64,000 nucleotides of DNA, from NCBI GenBank assembly GCA_038239345.1, contig JBBSEX010000007.1, positions 1 through 64,000 of the forward strand, in the 5' to 3' direction. The notes below the pieces were generated by a model. That model had not been told where the DNA came from and made no database searches. It saw only the letters and a program-made list of their open reading frames with translations. Shown here one piece after another: positions 59,323 to 64,000 of the stretch. The position numbers and the translations under genes were made by a program. How positions within the stretch are numbered: position 1 is the first letter of the stretch; each line of letters begins with the position of its first letter. This stretch comes from JBBSEX01 sp038239345. GTDB lineage: Bacteria > Acidobacteriota > Terriglobia > Bryobacterales > Bryobacteraceae.

Positions 59323-62300
59323 TTAACGGACATGCCAGCGAACTTCCAGCAACGATATTGTATGGCCGGAGTTATTGCGCAGCCGTATTCGTCCGAATTG
59401 ATTTCCGGCGGAAGGCGCTTCGTCGACAATCACGCCCGCCGTGACGCTGGTGATCTCGACGTTTGGCCCCGGCAGTCCTTTGTCGATTGATCCTCCCCCG
59501 TCCATAACGCCCGCGGTTCCGATGGTGACGCGTCCCCCCTCCACCAGTTCACCGGTCCAGCGAATTTTGCCGCGCAGGTCACCCAGGTAGGGACCGGTCG
59601 GCAACTCTGGCGGCTTGATAACAGGCGGGTCTTTCACGGGGTCTTTCACCGGATCGGTTTTTGTAACGATTGGCGGATCGTTCTTTACGATCACGTCTTG
59701 CGGTTTTTTAATTGGATCTGTTTTCGCGATCGGCGGATCTTTCTTTGGGATCACGTCGGGCCGTTTCGGAAGTTTCACCTCGGGAGGCGGTGGATCCGTC
59801 TTCACCACGGGTGGGTCGTCCTTCTTGATCGGGATATCGTGCTTCACTGGGGGGTCCACCACGGGCGGTTTTAGGGCGCGCCAGGTTACAACCGATGCCG
59901 AGGCAACCGCCACCACCGCCGCCGCGATGGCCCACTTGGGAATTCCCTTGCGCTTTCGAGCGCCCGCCAGAGTGGTGTCGGCCCACTCGAGCAATTGCCG
60001 CAGCCGGGGCTCTTCATGATGGATCAGGTACGGCGTTAGTTCCCGCTGCAGTGTCTCGGCATCACCGGCGCGGCGCAACGATTGCCAGCGTTGGAACTCC
60101 GCATCCGCACGCTGCCGTTCTTCCGCCACCAGAGCTTTCTTCAGCAGCTGTTCCAACGGGCCGTCGCCGGGAAACTTTCCCAACACGCCGCGCAGAAGAA
60201 CGATGGCCGCGGTGGACTGGCCCTGATCCAGCAGTTGTTCGGCGTGCGCCCGCCGCTGCACGAGTTCTTCTTCCAACTGCCCGCGCTGAACCTCTGTAGT
60301 GGCGGCCGACGCCAATTTTTGAGCTTCGGCGTCATCCGGGAATTCCGACAAGACGCCTTCCGCCGCCCGTAGAGCCTCGTCGAATTTCTTCTGCCGCAGA
60401 TACTCCCGAACGCCCGCTATACCGTCCTTGCGCGATTTCTGCCGAGCCGCCTCGCGCAATTCGGCTTCATGCTTTTCGCGTGCATGATTGATGCTGTGTA
60501 AATCACTCTCGGGAAGGTCGTTGGGATAACGTTGCCGGAAAGCCAGCAGAACATTTCGCGCGGCTTCGAACTGCTGCTCCCGAACTAGCTTGTCGGCCTG
60601 GGTCTTGGCCCGGGAATACTCTGCGCGCGTTCGCGCCGCGGCAAGATCCTCCAGCAATGACGCACCCTCCGCGTCCGCCGGATAACGGCCCATAATCTCG
60701 CGCAAACATCGTTCCGCCTCGTCAAGCCGGTTGGATTGCAGCAGATCGCGCGCCGTCCTCAGGTCATTACGCCGAGCCTGTTCCTTGGCCGCTTGTGCCG
60801 CCGCACGCAGCGCCTGTTGATGACGCTCCCGCTCGCCACCGATGTGCGCAAGCAAAGCCCTCAACTCGGCATCGCCGGGCGTCCGCGTAAGCAGATTGCT
60901 CACGGCGCGTTCCGCCTCGGAGAACATCTCACGCCGCAAGAAATCGTGGGCCGCGGCTATTCCATCACGCCGCGCCGCATCGAGCGCAGCCGCTTCCTCT
61001 AGCTTGCGCTGGCTCTCACTACGGCTGGCAGTCGCGGTCCGCAGGTCTTGCTCCAGCTCCTGGTTGTTAGGAAATCGCTTCAACAGCGCATTGATCGTTT
61101 CGATAGCTCGATCGAAATCGCCTCGCTGATTTGCCTCGCGGGCCTCCGCTCTTCCGGCTTCTAGTGCCCGGCGCTCTACCTCTAAACGCTGGCGTTCCTG
61201 GATCGATTTCAGAAGCTCCCGGGCTTCTTCGTGATACGGCTGAGCAGCTAGTACAGGGGCCAAGGCTGTAGCGGCTTCCTCCATCCGCCCTGCTGCGATA
61301 TGACCCTGAGCCGCTTGCAATCCGTCGCGGCAAATCGTTTCGCGCCGCACTTCCTCGGCCAAGGCTCGCAACGATGGTTCGTCCGGATAGGAGATAAGGC
61401 CGGTGGACGCAGCGTCCGCCGCTCCAGCTAGATCGCCTTGCCGAATCTGCTCCTGAATGGACCGCGCTACTGTCTCGATTTCGTGCTGATGTTCTTCGCG
61501 ATGAATTTGATCCAGCAAGCCGGAGAATGCCGACTGACCGGGAAAATCCAAATGAGCGGCATCCACTAACTTTCGAGCGCCGCTCCAATCCTTCCGCTCG
61601 ATCTGCTTTCGGATCTCTTGCAACGCAGACGAGACTTTTCGCGCCTGCTCGGCTTCGGCCTGTGCCTTGTGAATCCGCTCGCCCGCCGCTTTCAGATCCT
61701 CGGCATCGGGATATTTTTCAAGAGCCTTCTCCAGAGCCCCCAGTGCCGCCGGCCATTGCCGCGCCGCTTCCAAGCGCAGCACCTGATTCAACAAATCTTG
61801 CGTGTGGCGCTTCTGCTCCTGTTCCCTGTCGCGAGCCCGCGTGGCCTCAAGCAAACGCCCCAGTCCGCTATCGTCGGGATACAGCGCGACTGTCCGTTCC
61901 AACACTTGTACCGCGGCATTCGCCCGGCCCCACTCGATTAGTTCTTTCGCCTCGGTGGTTGCCTTGCGAATCGTATCGGCACGAATCGCGTTCTCCCTGT
62001 CCCGTTCGATTTCCTTGCGCAGATCGCGCAACGCCGGATCTTCGCCGAATTCCGAAAGGGCTCGCTCCACAACGCGCAGCGCCTCTTCCCATGACCCTCG
62101 CTCGCGAAGTTGTTTGCACTCTTCCAGGGCTTTAAAGACGGCCTGTTCGCGCTCATGGGCAGCCTTGGCGGAACGCACCGCGGCTAGCAAACGGGCCAAC
62201 ACCGGGTCATCCGGATGATGCCGCAAGCCTTGATCGAGCAGCTCCAGCGCCGGACCAAATTGCAGACTCTTCGATAACGCCCAAGCCTCACGGCCCATCT

Positions 62301-63837
62301 TCTCGACGTTCTCCGTACGCTCACGGCTCAGGGCTTCGCTTCGGGCGTGGGCCAGCAATTCGCTGATCGAATCCTCGCCGGGATGCTCGCGGGTAAGCTC
62401 CTCCAGCCGCTTCACCGCGGGACCGAATTGCAACTGCCGCAGTAGTTCTCGCGCGGCTGTCAGCTCCTGGCTCAACTTCTCCCGACGCTCCTCGGCGGAC
62501 CGTTGTTCTTCCTGGAGCTTGTAGCGATCCTCACGGGCTTTCAGTTCCTGCTTAATCGATTCCGACAGGCGGATCGCATCCGGGTTTTGTGGATCGATGC
62601 GCAGCGCTTCCGACGCTTGCTGAAATGCGCCCGTCAGATTCTGCAGTTCCAGATAACGCTGCGCCTCGGCAATCGGCTGGGCCGCCCGTTCCCGCTGATC
62701 CTTAAGGTTGCGCACCTGGACGATCCGCGACTGGATCAATGTATTGCCGGCATCCAACTTCGCGGCCGACTCCAGCTGCTGCAAGGCCTTCTCGAAGCCG
62801 TTCTGCTCAATCGCCTTTTCGGCTTCTTTAAGAATTGCCTCCACCCGCGGTTTCAAATTGCGCAGCCGCAATCGTTGCTGCACCCGCTCCCGCAGTAGCC
62901 GGGCTTCGCGGTTGGAAGCATCCAGGTCGAGGATTCGCCGCACCATCATCTGCGCGGCGTCCAGTTGATCCTGGGCGAACAGTTCCTGCGCCTCAGAGAG
63001 GAACCGCGCGGCGTCCTGTTTTCGTAGCTCGATGCGGATCGGCTCGATGTCGAACAGCGCGTCCTCAAGCGTCTGATATCGCGCATCGCGATCCTTGGCA
63101 AGAAGGCGCCGCATCACCGCTTCCAAAGCTTCCGGGCAAGCGGGCACCGTCTTTGAAATAGGATCCGGTTCCTGCGTCGAAATCTTGAACATCACTACCC
63201 GCGCGTCGGCCGCCTGAAAGGGATGAGTGCCAGTCAGCAACTCGTAAAACATCACGCCATAAGCCCAGATGTCGCACAGTGCGTCCACCTCCTGGCCACT
63301 CAATTGTTCGGGCGCCATATAAAGGACTGTGCCGATCATGAACCCGTGCTGCGTCAGGCGCGTGGATTGATCGCGAGTCAGACGGGCGATGCCAAAGTCC
63401 ATCATCTTCACGCTGCCATCGCGCAGCACCATGACATTCGCCGGCTTCACGTCGCGATGCACCACGCCGTTTTGATGGGCGGAGTGCAGCCCCTCGGCCA
63501 CTTGCACCATGATGTCCAGTTTTTGGGCCAGCGTGTTGCTTCCGCCGTTGGCCATTACCCGCTGTAAATCGTGACCTTCCAGAAACTCCATCACCAGATA
63601 AAAGAGTCCGTTGTCCTCCCCGAACTCATGAATGGTGATGATGTTCTTGTGGTGCAGATTGCCGGCGGCTGTGGCTTCGTTTCGAAAACGATTTAAAGCG
63701 CTCTTGTCATCGGTTGCGTTCAGGACCTTGATCGCCACCAGCCGGCCCACGGTAGGATCGTAGGCGCGCAGAACCTGGCCAAATCCGCCTTTGCCCAGTT
63801 CGCCCTGAACTTCATATTTTCCGATGCGCTTGATCAT
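59323..63837 (-). CDS. Giant transmembrane Ser/Thr protein kinase with TPR-like array
   Basis: At 1504 residues this is far longer than usual PknB-type kinases. The kinase domain (1-270) is complete: glycine loop GKGGFGQV, Lys37, Glu54, HRD 127-129, DFG 147-149, APE 175-177. From about 275 to 1320 come some 17 TPR-like helical pairs with period about 62 residues, typified by FGPALELLDQGLRHHPDDPV, linked by charged coiled segments. One membrane helix follows (KWAIAAAVVAVASASVVTW), then a periplasmic stalk of Asp-Pro-Pro/Lys repeats (about 1360-1420) and a C-terminal beta domain ending LLEVRWHVR. It would sense outside and phosphorylate inside. It probably heads the transcript with the pseudocaspase and beta-barrel genes. 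Confidence 0.92.
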   Translation of the reverse strand: MIKRIGKYEVQGELGKGGFGQVLRAYDPTVGRLVAIKVLNATDDKSALNRFRNEATAAGNLHHKNIITIHEFGEDNGLFYLVMEFLEGHDLQRVMANGGSNTLAQKLDIMVQVAEGLHSAHQNGVVHRDVKPANVMVLRDGSVKMMDFGIARLTRDQSTRLTQHGFMIGTVLYMAPEQLSGQEVDALCDIWAYGVMFYELLTGTHPFQAADARVVMFKISTQEPDPISKTVPACPEALEAVMRRLLAKDRDARYQTLEDALFDIEPIRIELRKQDAARFLSEAQELFAQDQLDAAQMMVRRILDLDASNREARLLRERVQQRLRLRNLKPRVEAILKEAEKAIEQNGFEKALQQLESAAKLDAGNTLIQSRIVQVRNLKDQRERAAQPIAEAQRYLELQNLTGAFQQASEALRIDPQNPDAIRLSESIKQELKAREDRYKLQEEQRSAEERREKLSQELTAARELLRQLQFGPAVKRLEELTREHPGEDSISELLAHARSEALSRERTENVEKMGREAWALSKSLQFGPALELLDQGLRHHPDDPVLARLLAAVRSAKAAHEREQAVFKALEECKQLRERGSWEEALRVVERALSEFGEDPALRDLRKEIERDRENAIRADTIRKATTEAKELIEWGRANAAVQVLERTVALYPDDSGLGRLLEATRARDREQEQKRHTQDLLNQVLRLEAARQWPAALGALEKALEKYPDAEDLKAAGERIHKAQAEAEQARKVSSALQEIRKQIERKDWSGARKLVDAAHLDFPGQSAFSGLLDQIHREEHQHEIETVARSIQEQIRQGDLAGAADAASTGLISYPDEPSLRALAEEVRRETICRDGLQAAQGHIAAGRMEEAATALAPVLAAQPYHEEARELLKSIQERQRLEVERRALEAGRAEAREANQRGDFDRAIETINALLKRFPNNQELEQDLRTATASRSESQRKLEEAAALDAARRDGIAAAHDFLRREMFSEAERAVSNLLTRTPGDAELRALLAHIGGERERHQQALRAAAQAAKEQARRNDLRTARDLLQSNRLDEAERCLREIMGRYPADAEGASLLEDLAAARTRAEYSRAKTQADKLVREQQFEAARNVLLAFRQRYPNDLPESDLHSINHAREKHEAELREAARQKSRKDGIAGVREYLRQKKFDEALRAAEGVLSEFPDDAEAQKLASAATTEVQRGQLEEELVQRRAHAEQLLDQGQSTAAIVLLRGVLGKFPGDGPLEQLLKKALVAEERQRADAEFQRWQSLRRAGDAETLQRELTPYLIHHEEPRLRQLLEWADTTLAGARKRKGIPKWAIAAAVVAVASASVVTWRALKPPVVDPPVKHDIPIKKDDPPVVKTDPPPPEVKLPKRPDVIPKKDPPIAKTDPIKKPQDVIVKNDPPIVTKTDPVKDPVKDPPVIKPPELPTGPYLGDLRGKIRWTGELVEGGRVTIGTAGVMDGGGSIDKGLPGPNVEITSVTAGVIVDEAPSAGNQFGRIRLRNNSGHTISLLEVRWHVR

Positions 63838-63909
63838 GCCGGTCCCGGTACGAAGCGTGAGATTTCGCGTCTCCGAACCAATTCGCTCGCCGCGTGTTTT
63901 AACGCTCGC

Positions 63910-63915
63910 ATTATA
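63910..63915 (-). promoter_or_regulatory. Possible -10 element for the giant kinase gene
   Basis: A perfect TATAAT on the minus strand within CGCTATAATGCGAG, about 73 bases before the kinase start codon. No matching -35 element is seen at the usual distance. Single-element evidence only. Confidence 0.35.
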
Positions 63916-63957
63916 GCGAATCGGCGCTCCGCACCTGGATTTACGGCCAATCGGCGG

Positions 63958-64000
63958 TTAGTGCAAAACGATCGTCACCACGGGACTTGTCTGTCCCGCC
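63958..64000 (-). CDS. 3' end of a further gene (partial)
   Basis: The last 43 bases on the minus strand read in one frame GQTSPVVTIVLH and a TAA stop. Such Val/Ile-Thr endings are common for the C-terminal strand of exported TIGR03437-type proteins, like the one at 46464-48446, but twelve residues cannot establish a family. The gene would lie upstream of the kinase, same strand, with a 120-base gap. Confidence 0.35.
   Translation of the reverse strand, partial: AGQTSPVVTIVLH

Overview
The window most likely comes from an acidobacterium of the Solibacter/Bryobacter type. The inference rests on gene content: a secreted protein with the repeated-domain architecture first defined in Solibacter (TIGR03437 type), a TonB-dependent receptor with an N-terminal carboxypeptidase-regulatory-like domain, a hopanoid operon, many secreted enzymes of soil type (M28 peptidase, secreted amidohydrolase, cytochrome/copper monooxygenase) and a membrane-anchored Ser/Thr kinase. 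No rRNA is present, so this is inference. The DNA is moderately GC-rich. I see no insertion sequence, prophage or CRISPR array; the only accessory-looking island is a ParDE module directly after a tRNA-Leu gene.

Layout. 1-4.4 kb (minus): branched-chain amino acid operon ilvB-ilvN-ilvC-cimA, preceded by a short leader peptide rich in Ile/Val/Leu and overlapping RNA hairpins that form a textbook transcription attenuator. 4.5-6 kb: PiT phosphate transporter with a short out-of-frame stretch. 6.1-9.7 kb: DUF4230 protein, a His/Cys-rich exported peptide and a TonB-dependent receptor. 9.7-11.8 kb: histidine kinase and OmpR-type regulator. 11.8-14.7 kb: redoxin, cytochrome c/copper type II monooxygenase, two exported proteins. 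14.7-16.3 kb: DUF1772 (frameshifted) and DUF4267 genes divergent from a TetR regulator that lacks a normal start codon. 16.4-19.3 kb: Tat-exported sugar isomerase-like protein, MuiA-like protein, Ogt.

19.4-29 kb (plus): a tightly coupled isoprenoid/hopanoid operon: ispH, shc, hpnH, hpnA, hpnG, two zinc alcohol dehydrogenases, hpnC, hpnD. It covers late isoprenoid synthesis, squalene-precursor synthesis, cyclisation and side-chain addition; hpnE is not in the window. 29-31 kb: MarC and a set of small stress/envelope proteins. 31.2-36.6 kb: STAS protein, QueG, TPR protein, SEC-C/HEAT-like protein, secreted Rid-like protein. 36.6-40 kb: vitamin B6 locus (MocR/PdxR-type regulator, pdxS, pdxT) and a low-molecular-weight phosphatase/ArsC-type protein. 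40-44 kb: tRNA-Leu(CAG), ParDE, a solute-binding lipoprotein and a NarL-type histidine kinase. 44-57 kb: phosphoesterase with beta-propeller, Solibacter-type repeat protein, coiled-coil methyltransferase, amidohydrolase, M28 peptidase, coaD, aminotransferase, mannose-6-phosphate isomerase, and small exported/membrane proteins.

57-64 kb (minus): the most unusual locus. A 1504-residue transmembrane Ser/Thr kinase carries about 17 TPR-like repeats between kinase and membrane segment. It is followed by an exported caspase-fold protein in which both catalytic residues are replaced (His to Tyr, Cys to Pro), fused to a formylglycine-generating-enzyme-like domain, and then by a translationally coupled outer-membrane beta-barrel protein. 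Together these could span the envelope as one signalling or assembly system.

A general property of the window: six of eight convergent gene pairs end with stop codons that overlap (CTAG, TTAG, TTAA, CTAA) or are one base apart, leaving no room for conventional terminators.
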